DNA of 64,000 nucleotides from Streptococcus hillyeri (GTDB lineage Bacteria; Bacillota; Bacilli; Lactobacillales; Streptococcaceae): positions 1 through 64,000 of the forward strand of contig NZ_RCVM01000008.1 of the NCBI RefSeq assembly GCF_003686955.1. The letters are read 5' to 3'. The notes under the pieces were generated by a model. That model worked only from the letters and a program-made list of their open reading frames with translations, made no database searches and was not told the origin of the DNA. Within the stretch, counting starts at the first letter, position 1. Each line of letters opens with the position of its first letter. A program made the position numbers and the translations under genes. Positions 43,629 to 54,011 of the stretch are shown one piece after another.

Positions 43629-44720
43629 ATGTGGATTGAACGTATCTCACTTACAAATTACAGAAATTATAAGACCTTAGAGGCTGAATTTTCTCCTGGC
43701 CTAAATGTTTTTATCGGCCAAAATGCTCAGGGAAAAACAAATTTTTTAGAAGCTATTTACTTTCTTTCTCTAACTCGAAGTCATCGTACCCGTTCCGATA
43801 AAGAATTAATTCTTTTTAACGAGGTTGATACTAAATTGACAGGTATTGTCAATCGTGTCAACGGCAAAGTCCCGCTTGAGATTATCTTAACTAATCGCGG
43901 GCGTACTACTAAAGTAAATCATCTCAAACAAGCAAAATTATCGGACTATATTGGGACGATGACAGTTGTTCTATTTGCCCCCGAGGATTTACAGCTCATA
44001 AAAGGCTCTCCATCATTAAGACGTAAGTTTATTGATATTGATTTAGGGCAAATCAAACCACTCTATCTCGCTGATCTTTCAAGTTATAATCATATTTTAA
44101 AACAACGAAATGCCTATCTTAAAACATCTCAATCTGTTGATGAAACTTTCCTTGACGTCCTTGATGACCAATTAGCTTATTATGGAACTAGAGTTATTGA
44201 ACATCGATTAGAATTTATTAAAGACTTGGAAAGAGAAGCTAGTAAACATCATCTTAGTATTTCTAGCCAGAATGAACACTTACGCTTCAATTATATGTCT
44301 TCTATCTCCTTTACAAATGAAGTTGACATCTCTGTAAATTTTATTGAACAATTAAAAAAATCACGGTCACGAGATATCTTTAAGAAAAATACTGGTGTCG
44401 GCCCACACAGGGATGACTTAGAGTTTTATATTAATGATATTAATGCCACATTTGGTAGTCAAGGACAGCAAAGAAGTGTCATTCTGTCTTTAAAAATGGC
44501 AGAAATTGCTTTATTTAAAAAAGTTACTGGCGATAACCCTATTCTCTTACTTGACGATGTCATGAGTGAACTTGACAATAATCGTCAATCTCAATTACTT
44601 CATAATATCATATCTGAAAATGTTCAAACATTTATAACAACAACAAGTTTATCTCATCTAAAGGATCTTCCAGAAAATCTGAAGATGTTCCATGTTGTCA
44701 ATGGAGAAATTTCTGAATAG
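43629..44720 (+). CDS. recF: DNA recombination/repair protein RecF
   Basis: 363 residues with Walker [17 protein letters not shown] (~30-45), signature [13 protein letters not shown] (~278) and Walker [13 protein letters not shown] (~305). It loads RecA at gaps with RecO and RecR. In many bacteria recF follows dnaN; here, as in other streptococci, it lies about 14 kb away with yaaA. Confidence 0.94.
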   Translation: MWIERISLTNYRNYKTLEAEFSPGLNVFIGQNAQGKTNFLEAIYFLSLTRSHRTRSDKELILFNEVDTKLTGIVNRVNGKVPLEIILTNRGRTTKVNHLKQAKLSDYIGTMTVVLFAPEDLQLIKGSPSLRRKFIDIDLGQIKPLYLADLSSYNHILKQRNAYLKTSQSVDETFLDVLDDQLAYYGTRVIEHRLEFIKDLEREASKHHLSISSQNEHLRFNYMSSISFTNEVDISVNFIEQLKKSRSRDIFKKNTGVGPHRDDLEFYINDINATFGSQGQQRSVILSLKMAEIALFKKVTGDNPILLLDDVMSELDNNRQSQLLHNIISENVQTFITTTSLSHLKDLPENLKMFHVVNGEISE

Positions 44721-44740
44721 TCCTTGTCAAGTTTATGTTT

Positions 44741-44781
44741 ACAAAAACGCACACCACCTTTACAGTAATGTGCGTTTTTTC
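44741..44781. terminator. recF/guaB convergent terminator
   Basis: AAAAACGCACA pairs with TGTGCGTTTTT around a ~15-base loop, with T/A tracts on both sides. Confidence 0.7.
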
Positions 44782-44785
44782 TTAC

Positions 44786-46288
<1,503 letters not shown>

Positions 46289-46426
46289 TTAGTATCAGTC
46301 CTCAGACTTTTTGTTTTTACTATAATATCATTATAAAATGATTTGTCAATTATTCCGAATAAAAATATTTATTTACCAAGAATTATTTCTTATTAGCTAA
46401 AAATAACAACTATTTATCCCAGATTA

Positions 46427-47716
46427 TCAGTCAATAGATAACGATACTTCTTGATGATTTTTTTGAGTATCAGTTAAAATAGTCTCCAAATATGAGGTTA
46501 TAAAACCATCATCTTCATTTTTTAAGATTGAAATTCCCTCAGAATAATCTGCTATATTAATTGACTTACCAGCAAAATAGTCAGCATTTAAACTAGCAAA
46601 TGTATTCCTTGCTAATATCAATTTTTCAGTAGGAAGTTGAGACGTTGACAACCATTCATTACTCTTACGTTTAGCCACATCTTCCATAAATGCTCGAGAA
46701 TGCTGTGAAAAATGCAATAATGTCTCATCACTCATTTGCTTGTCTTTTGCCCAACCTTCAACATCTAACTGTTCTACTTGATAATCTAATGTTTTAGCAC
46801 TCACTGTTATTTTTCCATATTGGTGCGGAGAAACGGCCAATGAAGAAGTTATTATTTCAGGAGTTTGTCCTTTGCTAATATGCTGGATATGAATATGTCC
46901 ACTAAGATTTAAAAATAGCGGTGAATTTCGATACAAAGCAGATAGTTTAGGGGATTGATCGATAAGAAAACCTGAAGTAAAGTCAGGATTATGTGAAATC
47001 AAGTTCTGATGGCTAATACCGATGACTTTAATCTTATTTTTTTCAGCTTCTTTCAATCTATCCTCAATCCATTTTAAAGTCTCAGAAGAAAGTTTGTTGT
47101 CACCATTGCTATTACTGTCAACACACAAAAACCATAAATCTTTCCTTGCACTGTAAATATAGGAAAGTGAGTTGTCATCTTTGTGTAAAGATTTTTGTAA
47201 ACCATATTGCCCATAAATTTCTGAGAATTGTTTTTTTGAAATCGAATCTACTAACTCATAACCATCCCCTGTAAATTTAGCTGCACTAGAGCGATCAATA
47301 TCATGATTACCTGGGATGACAAGAATAGTTATACCTGCCCCTTTGATACGATTCAACTTTTTCTCTAACCCTAAATGACTCTCTCTTTCACCATTAAAAG
47401 TTAGGTCTCCACTAAGAATGAGAAATTCTGGTCTTTCTTCAATCACCGTGTCAACAAAAGCCTCTGTAATGTCTTCAATATAATACATGTATTTACCATC
47501 AGCGTTGTCAATCATGTCTGTAAAGAATGATTCATTATCATGTAAAGATGGAGACAAATAGTGTAAATCTGTCGCAACAATGATTGAAACTGTTTTTTCA
47601 GAGAGGGAGTTATTGCTATGATAACCATTTTGATTTAGATGAGAGTCTGAAACTAGTTTCAGAAAAGCAACTAAGATTAAACAGATTACAGCTATTATGA
47701 TAAATTTCTTTTTCAT
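46427..47716 (-). CDS. Secreted/membrane metallophosphoesterase
   Basis: 429 residues. N-terminal signal anchor (FIIIAVICLILVAFLKLVS, ~4-22) and a calcineurin-type phosphoesterase with VATDLHYLS (~54), LILSGDLTFNGERESH (~98-113), VIPGNHDIDRS (~130) and ISHQNLI / NLSGHIHIQHI (~235-280). It acts outside the membrane on phosphate esters; the substrate is unknown. It follows trpS after a terminator, so it should have its own promoter. Confidence 0.85.
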   Translation of the reverse strand: MKKKFIIIAVICLILVAFLKLVSDSHLNQNGYHSNNSLSEKTVSIIVATDLHYLSPSLHDNESFFTDMIDNADGKYMYYIEDITEAFVDTVIEERPEFLILSGDLTFNGERESHLGLEKKLNRIKGAGITILVIPGNHDIDRSSAAKFTGDGYELVDSISKKQFSEIYGQYGLQKSLHKDDNSLSYIYSARKDLWFLCVDSNSNGDNKLSSETLKWIEDRLKEAEKNKIKVIGISHQNLISHNPDFTSGFLIDQSPKLSALYRNSPLFLNLSGHIHIQHISKGQTPEIITSSLAVSPHQYGKITVSAKTLDYQVEQLDVEGWAKDKQMSDETLLHFSQHSRAFMEDVAKRKSNEWLSTSQLPTEKLILARNTFASLNADYFAGKSINIADYSEGISILKNEDDGFITSYLETILTDTQKNHQEVSLSID

Positions 47717-47729
47717 GTTATGACAAAAG

Positions 47730-47748
47730 GGTGAGGCATTGCCTCACC
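47730..47748 (-). terminator. trpS terminator
   Basis: Perfect GGTGAGGC/GCCTCACC stem (47730-47737 and 47741-47748), 3-base loop, T-run leftward. It lies between trpS and the phosphoesterase gene. Confidence 0.75.
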
Positions 47749-47761
47749 TCAACCTTTCTTT

Positions 47762-48784
47762 TTAGAAATAATTGATTCCCATTGCAGATTTTACTTCTGA
47801 TAAGGTTTGAGCTGCTACTTGACGTGCTTTTTGACTACCTTCTTCAAGCATACGGAAGACTTCTCCCATATCTTTAGCGTATTCTAGACGGCGCTCACGG
47901 ATAGGAGCTAATTCACGTTCTAAGATGTCTAAAAGGTAACGTTTGGTTTTGACATCGCCAAGACCGCCACGTTGATAATGTTCTTTCATTGCCTCAATTT
48001 CAGCCTTATCTGCTTCGGTTCCAAAAATATCTAGATAATGGAAAACCATATTACCTTCAATTTGTCCAGGATCTTCCACACGGATATGATTTGGATCGGT
48101 GTACATGCTCATAACTTTCTTACGAACGGTATCAGCATCATCAGAGAGGTAGATGCCATTTCCGAGAGACTTCGACATTTTAGCATTACCATCAAGACCA
48201 GGGAGGCGACCAGCCTTTTCATTTTCAGGATAGATGCCTTCTGGCTCCACCAAAACCTCACAATTGTAGGTATGGTTAAAGCTACGAGCAATCTCCCGTG
48301 TTTGCTCAATCATTGGTTTTTGATCGTTACCGACTGGCACAAAATTAGCTTTAAAAGCTGTGATATCTGCAGCTTGAGAGATAGGATAAACTAGGAAACC
48401 TGTTGGAATAGATTCTCCGAAACCTTTTTGAGCAATTTCCGTTTTAACCGTTGGATTACGTTCAAGACGTGCTAGAGAAACAAGGTTCATATAGTACATG
48501 GTCAACTCTGCTAGTTCGGGAATCTGACTCTGGATAAAAATAGTTGATTTAGCAGGGTCAAGACCAACAGATAAATAATCCAAGGCAACATTTCCAATGG
48601 ATTCCTTGATAGCTGCAGATTCTTTGGCATGATCAGTGAGGGCTTGCTGGTCTGCTAAAAAAACAAACATATCGTACTTCTCTTCATTTTGAAGTAATAC
48701 ACGATTTTTTAAACTCCCTACATAGTGACCTAAATGTAGTTTTCCGGTGGGACGATCCCCTGTTAAAATAATTGGTTTAGACAT
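47762..48784 (-). CDS. trpS: Tryptophanyl-tRNA synthetase
   Basis: 340 residues. Class I synthetase with [18 protein letters not shown] (HIGH-type motif HLGH, ~8-25) and [10 protein letters not shown] (KMSKS, ~200). It charges tRNA-Trp. It is 21 bases after the GNAT gene and under the same T-box leader, whose specifier reads as TGG. Confidence 0.95.
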   Translation of the reverse strand: MSKPIILTGDRPTGKLHLGHYVGSLKNRVLLQNEEKYDMFVFLADQQALTDHAKESAAIKESIGNVALDYLSVGLDPAKSTIFIQSQIPELAELTMYYMNLVSLARLERNPTVKTEIAQKGFGESIPTGFLVYPISQAADITAFKANFVPVGNDQKPMIEQTREIARSFNHTYNCEVLVEPEGIYPENEKAGRLPGLDGNAKMSKSLGNGIYLSDDADTVRKKVMSMYTDPNHIRVEDPGQIEGNMVFHYLDIFGTEADKAEIEAMKEHYQRGGLGDVKTKRYLLDILERELAPIRERRLEYAKDMGEVFRMLEEGSQKARQVAAQTLSEVKSAMGINYF

Positions 48785-48805
48785 ATTATCTCCTTTACTT
48801 TTTTG

Positions 48806-49396
48806 TCAACTTTGTTTTACAGCGTTGTCAACTTGACGGAAGTAATCTTCCTTGGTTAATCTGTAGTGAACCATTGTAACCATTCTTTCATCAACTTTCT
48901 TGTCAATCTTTGCATATGGTTCTTCATGGCTAAACAACATTCCTGATTTTTGCATGACACGCCCAGAAGCAGGATTTTCTTTATCGTGTCGTGCGATTAA
49001 ACAGTTCATTTGTAAGTCCTCGAAAAAGACTTGAAGTATTTTTGTGACTGCCTCGGTCATATATCCTTTGTTCCAATAGTGTTTATTTAAGGTATATCCT
49101 ATTTCAGCTCGACGCACATCTTCGGCAATTTTCATTAAATCAATGGTTCCAATAAATCGATTGGTTTCTTTGATAACGATGCCCCAACGTCCTAGGGGAT
49201 TAGCTAAGTACAGCGAAGCAATATTATTTTTAGTCTCTTCAAGAGTTTTATTAGCTGGAAAAGTCCAACGGACATTCTCTTCATCAGATGCATAAGCAAA
49301 CATATCTTCTGCATCTTCAATCCGAACAGCTCTTAGATAAAGTCTATCCGTCTCTATAGAGCAGAATTTAGCTAATCCTTGGTAAATATTCTCCAT
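48806..49396 (-). CDS. GNAT acetyltransferase (RimJ/RimL type)
   Basis: 196 residues with the GNAT fold: ETDRLYLRAVRIEDAEDMF (~15-33), VRRAEIGYTLNKHYWNKGYMTEAV (~90-115, with the CoA-binding loop NKGYMTE), and ARHDKENPASGRVMQKSGM (~135-153). It acetylates an amine, perhaps a protein N-terminus or amino compound. It is the first gene after the T-box and before trpS, so it should be raised on Trp-tRNA limitation. Confidence 0.85.
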   Translation of the reverse strand: MENIYQGLAKFCSIETDRLYLRAVRIEDAEDMFAYASDEENVRWTFPANKTLEETKNNIASLYLANPLGRWGIVIKETNRFIGTIDLMKIAEDVRRAEIGYTLNKHYWNKGYMTEAVTKILQVFFEDLQMNCLIARHDKENPASGRVMQKSGMLFSHEEPYAKIDKKVDERMVTMVHYRLTKEDYFRQVDNAVKQS

Positions 49397-49411
49397 CTAT
49401 CCTCCAAAAGA

Positions 49412-49680
49412 AAAAACTCACGCTTAAATAAGCGTGAGGGCATAATCATATTGATACGCGGTACCACCTCAATTGATAACTTTACAACTTTTGTAAAGCA
49501 AGTTTACACTTAGTTGTCAAATCAGCAAAGCATCATCTCTAGTACGATAAGGTGTACCAAACCTGAAACTTATGTGTTCGTTTCACGTGAAACCTCAGCC
49601 CATTCACTCTAACTCACCTACTGACTTTCAGCACCGTCAACTCTCTTTGAAAGTAAAGCTAAAGTTACTTTTCTGAATAC
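49412..49680 (-). promoter_or_regulatory. T-box leader (Trp) of GNAT-trpS
   Basis: Read on the minus strand: a stem I region containing AGTA and GGTGCTGAAAGTC, a likely specifier GAA-TGG-G near 49597-49603, the antiterminator T-box AGGTGGTACCGCG (49457-49469 on the plus strand complement) and a terminator, CTCACGCTT/AAGCGTGAG (49417-49425 and 49430-49438) with T6. Uncharged tRNA-Trp would favour read-through. A parS site lies inside. Confidence 0.9.
49580..49593. other. parS site inside the T-box leader
   Basis: GTTTCACGTGAAAC, the 14-base core of parS, with C at both outer positions. It falls in the transcribed leader about 15 bases after the specifier. Confidence 0.75.
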
Positions 49681-49684
49681 TTAT

Positions 49685-49713
49685 ATTTTATGAAATCCCT
49701 TCAAATTTGTCAA
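49685..49713 (-). promoter_or_regulatory. Promoter of the T-box operon
   Basis: Minus strand TTGACA (49708-49713), a 17-base spacer, TAAAAT (49685-49690). A second TTGACA lies about 16 bases further upstream. Confidence 0.75.
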
Positions 49714-49784
49714 GTTTTTATCTTGTCAAGAACTTGGATTTAAGGGATAATAGAGGAGTTGAAAAATAGAGAAAGTGGTTTATC

Positions 49785-50657
49785 ATGAAAAAACGTTTGA
49801 TTGATTTTGTATTAGTAACAATCGGATCATTTATTGTTGCTATTGGTTTTAATACCATGTTTTTAGAGAATAACATTGCTTCAGGCGGTATGGGAGGGTT
49901 GGCAGTTAGTTTCAAAGAAATCTTCGGGTGGAACCCATCCACCTTTTTATTGCTAACTAACATTCCTCTTTTGATACTCTGTTTAGTATTTTTAGGGAAG
50001 GAAACTTTTGTTAAGACCTTTTATGGTTCATGGATATATCCATTTGCGGTGAAGTTGACAGCAACTTTACCAACGTTGACACATAATCCATTGCTGGCAG
50101 CTATCTTTGGTGGGATTATCGTTGGGATTGGATTAGGTATGGTTTTTTGGGGAAATTCCTCAACCGGTGGTACTGGGATCCCTACTCAAATTTTAAATAA
50201 ATACACACCTTTATCCTTAGCTGTGGCAATGACTATCGTTGATGGGATTAGTGTAGCAATGGGATTCTTAGCATTTGATACAGATACAGTAATGTATTCG
50301 ATTATAGCTCTTGTTGTGATTTCCTATGTTGTTGGGATTATGGAAAATGGATTTAATTCCTCTAAGACAATCATGATTATTTCTAATAAAAATGAAAAAA
50401 TTCGTACCTACGTTATCCAAAAAGCTAATCGCGGTGTAACGCAAATTCCTGTTAAGGGAGGGCTAAATTCTCGTGATAAAATCATGCTCATGACAACAAT
50501 TACTAGTCATGAGCTTCCCAAAATGCAACAAGAAATTTTAAAAATTGATGAGACAGCTTTTGTTGTTGTGATGCCAGCAAGCCAAGTCATGGGACGTGGC
50601 TTTAGCTTGACCAAACACTATATTCGTGAGAACGATGATATTTTACTTCCAGGCTAG
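49785..50657 (+). CDS. YitT-family membrane protein
   Basis: 290 residues: five or so membrane helices (FVLVTIGSFIVAIGFNTMFL, LLTNIPLLILCLVFLGK ...; DUF161 repeats) and a C-terminal cytoplasmic DUF2179 domain (KIRTYVIQKANRGVTQIPVK ... FVVVMPASQVMGRGF). The family is widespread in firmicutes; the transported or sensed molecule is unknown. It stands alone, divergent from the T-box operon. Confidence 0.87.
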   Translation: MKKRLIDFVLVTIGSFIVAIGFNTMFLENNIASGGMGGLAVSFKEIFGWNPSTFLLLTNIPLLILCLVFLGKETFVKTFYGSWIYPFAVKLTATLPTLTHNPLLAAIFGGIIVGIGLGMVFWGNSSTGGTGIPTQILNKYTPLSLAVAMTIVDGISVAMGFLAFDTDTVMYSIIALVVISYVVGIMENGFNSSKTIMIISNKNEKIRTYVIQKANRGVTQIPVKGGLNSRDKIMLMTTITSHELPKMQQEILKIDETAFVVVMPASQVMGRGFSLTKHYIRENDDILLPG

Positions 50658-50729
50658 TAGTTTTCGTTGAAAAAAATAAATAAATTCGATAAAATATTAA
50701 AGATAGATATAAAAAACGAGGTAATATAA

Positions 50730-52352
50730 TTGTTAACAGTTTCAGACGTGTCGCTACGTTTTAGCGATAGAAAACTTTTCGATGACGTAAACATTAAGTT
50801 TACAGCAGGAAATACCTATGGATTGATTGGTGCCAATGGTGCTGGAAAATCAACTTTTTTAAAAATTCTTGCTGGAGATATTGAACCTTCAACTGGTCAT
50901 GTATCTCTTGGACCAGATGAGCGTCTCTCAGTTCTTCGTCAAAATCATTTTGACTATGAAGAAGAGCGTGCGATTGATGTTGTTATCATGGGGAATGAAA
51001 AACTTTATAACATCATGAAAGAGAAAGATGCCATTTACATGAAGGAAGATTTCTCAGATGAAGATGGTGTTCGTGCAGCAGAACTTGAAGGTGAATTTGC
51101 AGAACTTGGTGGATGGGAAGCAGAAAGTGAAGCTTCTCAATTATTGCAAAACCTCAATATCCCTGAGGACCTTCATTACCAAAACATGAGTGAATTGGCT
51201 AACGGTGATAAGGTCAAAGTTTTGCTTGCTAAGGCTCTATTTGGTAAACCAGATGTTCTTCTTTTGGACGAGCCTACCAATGGTCTTGACATTCAATCGA
51301 TTTCATGGCTTGAAGATTTCCTAATTGATTTTGAGAATACCGTTATTGTTGTGTCCCATGACCGCCATTTCTTGAATAAAGTATGTACCCACATGGCTGA
51401 CCTTGATTTTGGTAAAATTAAACTATTTGTCGGTAACTACGATTTCTGGAAACAGTCTTCTGAATTGGCTGCGCGTCTTCAAGCAGACCGTAATGCCAAA
51501 GCTGAAGAAAAAATCAAAGAGCTTCAAGATTTCATCGCGCGTTTCTCTGCAAATGCCTCAAAATCAAAACAAGCGACTTCTCGTAAGAAAATGCTTGATA
51601 AGATTGAATTGGAAGAAATTGTTCCATCAAGTCGTAAGTACCCATTTATCAATTTCAAAGCTGAGCGTGAAATTGGTAATGACCTGTTAACCGTAGAAAA
51701 CCTTTCTGTTAAAGTGGATGGAGAAACCATCATTGATAATATCAGCTTTATTCTTCGTCCAGGAGATAAGACAGCTATCATTGGTGAAAATGATATCCAA
51801 ACGACAGCTCTTATGCGAGCTTTAGCGGGGGATATTGAATACGAAGGAACGATTAAATGGGGAGTAACCACTTCTCAGTCTTATCTTCCTAAGGATAATA
51901 CGAAAGATTTTGCTTCAGGTGAACCAATTCTGGAATGGCTTCGTCAATTTGCTGCTAAAGGTGAAGATGATGATACTTTCTTGCGTGGTTTCCTTGGTCG
52001 CATGCTCTTCTCAGGAGATGAAGTTAAGAAGTCTGTTAATGTTCTTTCTGGTGGGGAAAAAGTGCGTGTAATGCTATCAAAATTGATGCTGCTTAAGTCA
52101 AACGTGCTTATTCTTGATGATCCAACTAACCACTTGGATTTGGAATCTATCTCAAGCCTTAATGATGGCGTCAAAGATTTCAAAGAATCAGTTATCTTTG
52201 CCAGCCACGACCATGAGTTTATTCAAACCATTGCCAATCACATCGTTGTTATTTCTAAAAACGGTGTCATTGACCGTATTGATGAAACCTATGATGAATT
52301 CCTTGAAAATGAAGAAGTTCAAGCTAAGGTTAAAGCTCTTTGGGCACAATAA
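50730..52352 (+). CDS. ABC-F family ATPase (YbiT type)
   Basis: 540 residues with two ATPase domains and no membrane segment: Walker A IGANGAGKSTF (~35), signature-like SELANGDKVKV (~155), Walker B VLLLDEPTNGLD (~185), linker KKMLDKIELEEIVPSSRKY (~290), and a second domain with a degenerate Walker A IIGENDIQTTAL (~345), LSGGEKVRV (~440) and LILDDPTNHLD (~460). The missing Gly-Lys-Thr in the second site is noteworthy. ABC-F proteins act on the ribosome. The annotated start is TTG at 50730, after GAGGTAATATAAT. Confidence 0.88.
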   Translation: MLTVSDVSLRFSDRKLFDDVNIKFTAGNTYGLIGANGAGKSTFLKILAGDIEPSTGHVSLGPDERLSVLRQNHFDYEEERAIDVVIMGNEKLYNIMKEKDAIYMKEDFSDEDGVRAAELEGEFAELGGWEAESEASQLLQNLNIPEDLHYQNMSELANGDKVKVLLAKALFGKPDVLLLDEPTNGLDIQSISWLEDFLIDFENTVIVVSHDRHFLNKVCTHMADLDFGKIKLFVGNYDFWKQSSELAARLQADRNAKAEEKIKELQDFIARFSANASKSKQATSRKKMLDKIELEEIVPSSRKYPFINFKAEREIGNDLLTVENLSVKVDGETIIDNISFILRPGDKTAIIGENDIQTTALMRALAGDIEYEGTIKWGVTTSQSYLPKDNTKDFASGEPILEWLRQFAAKGEDDDTFLRGFLGRMLFSGDEVKKSVNVLSGGEKVRVMLSKLMLLKSNVLILDDPTNHLDLESISSLNDGVKDFKESVIFASHDHEFIQTIANHIVVISKNGVIDRIDETYDEFLENEEVQAKVKALWAQ

Positions 52353-52356
52353 TTTC

Positions 52357-52392
52357 CAAAAAATCGTCTGGGACTATCTCAGACGATTTCTT
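52357..52392 (+). terminator. ABC-F gene terminator
   Basis: AAATCGTCTG pairs with CAGACGATTT, followed by a T-run. Confidence 0.7.
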
Positions 52393-52414
52393 TTTTATCT
52401 ATAGTGATTTGAAT

Positions 52415-52662
52415 TAGTACTCATCAAAAATCAAAAGAGCATTTTAGATCCTCTAATATCATTGTTTGACCACCGAACGAAGTGAGGCTAACATGTTTCT
52501 TTTCCTATGGTGGTATTCTTATTAGTGAAATCCGTAGGAGGTTGTGATACTGACTTCGTAAGCTTCATTTCCCACCTAAAAAGGTTCCCCAAACCTTTTT
52601 TAGCGTCCACACTTTTAATAAAGAAACACAGAAAGTAATTTTTGATTTTTGTTAAGTATAAA
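52415..52662. repeat. BOX-like intergenic repeat (~248 bp)
   Basis: The left end (TAGTACTCATCAAAAATCAAAAGAGC-type) resembles BOX boxA, the middle has ACTGACTTCGTAAGCTT-like sequence as in boxB/C, and the right end (TTTTTGATTTTTGTTAAGTATAA) is an imperfect inverse of the left. The arms share CAAAAATCAAAA/TTTTGATTTTTG. An internal ACCACC/GGTGGT stem and an AAAAGGTT/AACCTTTT hairpin are present. No coding frame. Confidence 0.5.
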
Positions 52663-52821
52663 AGTAGGACACTTTAAAAGTAAACTACAGATAAAATGAT
52701 GTCATCTTATTGCACTTAGTTCACTCTGGCATAGTCCTATTAAGAGGAGTGTAAATCAAACAGCCTCTCTAGATTTTTCAAATGGAACTACACTATCCAT
52801 CACAAAACATTTATAGAAAAC

Positions 52822-52849
52822 AAAAAAAAACTGCTAACCGCAGTTTTTA
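52822..52849 (-). terminator. tRNA-Glu operon terminator
   Basis: AAAAACTGC/GCAGTTTTT-type hairpin after the two tRNA genes (minus strand), with a long T-run. Confidence 0.75.
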
Positions 52850-52854
52850 TAGGA

Positions 52855-52926
52855 TACTCCGTACGGGATTCGAACCCGTGTTACCGCCGTGAAAAGGCGG
52901 TGTCTTAACCCCTTGACCAACGGAGC
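52855..52926 (-). tRNA. tRNA-Glu (TTC), copy 1
   Basis: Minus-strand cloverleaf: acceptor GCTCCGT with ACGGAGT, anticodon loop CTTTTCAC-type giving TTC, T-loop GGTTCGAATCC. The 3' discriminator is A at 52855. CCA is not encoded. Confidence 0.93.
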
Positions 52927-52935
52927 AAAATCTAA

Positions 52936-53007
52936 TAGTCCGTACGGGATTCGAACCCGTGTTACCGCCGTGAAAAGGCGGTGTCTTAACCCCTTGACCA
53001 ACGGACC
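52936..53007 (-). tRNA. tRNA-Glu (TTC), copy 2
   Basis: Same body as copy 1; the acceptor is GGTCCGT with ACGGACT, so the second base pair is G-C instead of C-G. It is the first tRNA after the promoter at 53037-53064. Confidence 0.93.
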
Positions 53008-53036
53008 TTAGGTGTTGTTTTCTTAACACTCTTATT

Positions 53037-53064
53037 ATTATATCAGATAAATTAAATTTGTCTA
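53037..53064 (-). promoter_or_regulatory. tRNA-Glu promoter
   Basis: Minus strand TAGACA (53059-53064), 16-base spacer, TATAAT (53037-53042), about 30 bases before tRNA-Glu copy 2. Confidence 0.65.
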
Positions 53065-53092
53065 GTCTTTTATTTCATTTTTTATTTTAATA

Positions 53093-53121
53093 TTGCTTTT
53101 TTTTGTCTCATTTGATATACT
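53093..53121 (+). promoter_or_regulatory. tRNA-Arg promoter
   Basis: TTGCTT (53093-53098), a 17-base spacer and TATACT (53116-53121), ending 10 bases before the tRNA. Confidence 0.7.
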
Positions 53122-53131
53122 AATGGAGTTG

Positions 53132-53205
53132 GGTCTCATAGCTCAGCTGGATAGAGCATTCGCCTTCTAAGCGAACGGTCGCAGGTTCGAATCCTGCTGG
53201 GATCA
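53132..53205 (+). tRNA. tRNA-Arg (TCT)
   Basis: A 74-base cloverleaf: acceptor GGTCTCA with TGGGATC, D-stem GCTC/GAGC, anticodon stem TTCGC/GCGAA with loop CTTCTAA (anticodon TCT), T-arm GCAGG-TTCGAAT-CCTGC, discriminator A. A terminator follows. Confidence 0.95.
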
Positions 53206-53208
53206 CTA

Positions 53209-53241
53209 AAAAAGTTTGGAGCACATGTTCCAAACTTTTTT
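53209..53241 (+). terminator. tRNA-Arg terminator
   Basis: AAAAAGTTTGGA pairs with TCCAAACTTTTT, ending in a T-run. Confidence 0.8.
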
Positions 53242-53293
53242 TGTCCTAATCCTATATCATCACCGGTCTCTTTATGGAGACTTTAGAGAAAAA

Positions 53294-53992
53294 TCAGCTC
53301 CTAGGTTTATTGATTTTTTCTTCCCAATTTTTCTCATTCCAAAGACTGACATTGATATAGAGAAGTGGCAAGATAACAAAAACTAGACCATACTCTTTGA
53401 GATGAGTAGAGATGACTGTTGATAGAGCAACACCTAATGCAAATGTCAAGATAATAATAAAAATATTCCTACCAGCTTTTTGGAGCTCTGCATTTTTCTC
53501 CATAAAACCTTTAAACGTTAAAAGAGCAGCATTTTTAACATTTCCTGTCATCATCACATTAGCATAAGGTGCCCCTCTAAGTTTTCTAAAAGATTCCACC
53601 TGTATAGACGCTACAAGAGCTAAATTAGCTATTGTAAAAAATGAAGGTAAGATAGGAGTCAATAACACGGTAATGACAATAATGGCTTGCATAATCAGAC
53701 TCGCACCAAAATGCCAAAAGATATTTTTGCTAACAAACCATCGACGAATCAGATAGGTAGCACATTGTCCTATCATAAAAAAAACAATAGGGATTGTAAA
53801 ATTAATAACTCGTTGCCAATTTCCTTGAGCAGCATGATATGCCCACATGATAACATTGCCTGATTGAACGCCAGCAAAAATACCATTCTGAGTTACAAAG
53901 GTAAAGGCATTGATATAGCCACTAATAAAGGTTAGACAAGCTGCAACACGCAATCCCTCAAAGACACGGTAATCTTTTACATGATATTTCAT
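53294..53992 (-). CDS. YoaK/DUF1275 membrane protein
   Basis: 232 residues from ATG 53992 (MKYHVKDYRVFEGLRVAACL), eight bases after GGGAG; a TTG-led form extends to 54007. Five or six membrane helices and the DUF1275 signatures FVTQNGIFAGVQSGNVIMW (~45-65) and LRGAPYANVMMTGNVKNAAL (~135-155) are visible. The transported substance is unknown. 20 bases after rlmH, so probably co-transcribed. Confidence 0.87.
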   Translation of the reverse strand: MKYHVKDYRVFEGLRVAACLTFISGYINAFTFVTQNGIFAGVQSGNVIMWAYHAAQGNWQRVINFTIPIVFFMIGQCATYLIRRWFVSKNIFWHFGASLIMQAIIVITVLLTPILPSFFTIANLALVASIQVESFRKLRGAPYANVMMTGNVKNAALLTFKGFMEKNAELQKAGRNIFIIILTFALGVALSTVISTHLKEYGLVFVILPLLYINVSLWNEKNWEEKINKPRS

Positions 53993-54011
53993 CTTCCTCA
54001 CTCCCAATAAA

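Noticed and set aside
52847..53029. 60-aa minus-strand frame with an internal repeat
   Set aside because: It is the translation of the two tandem tRNA-Glu genes, which explains the duplicated peptide.
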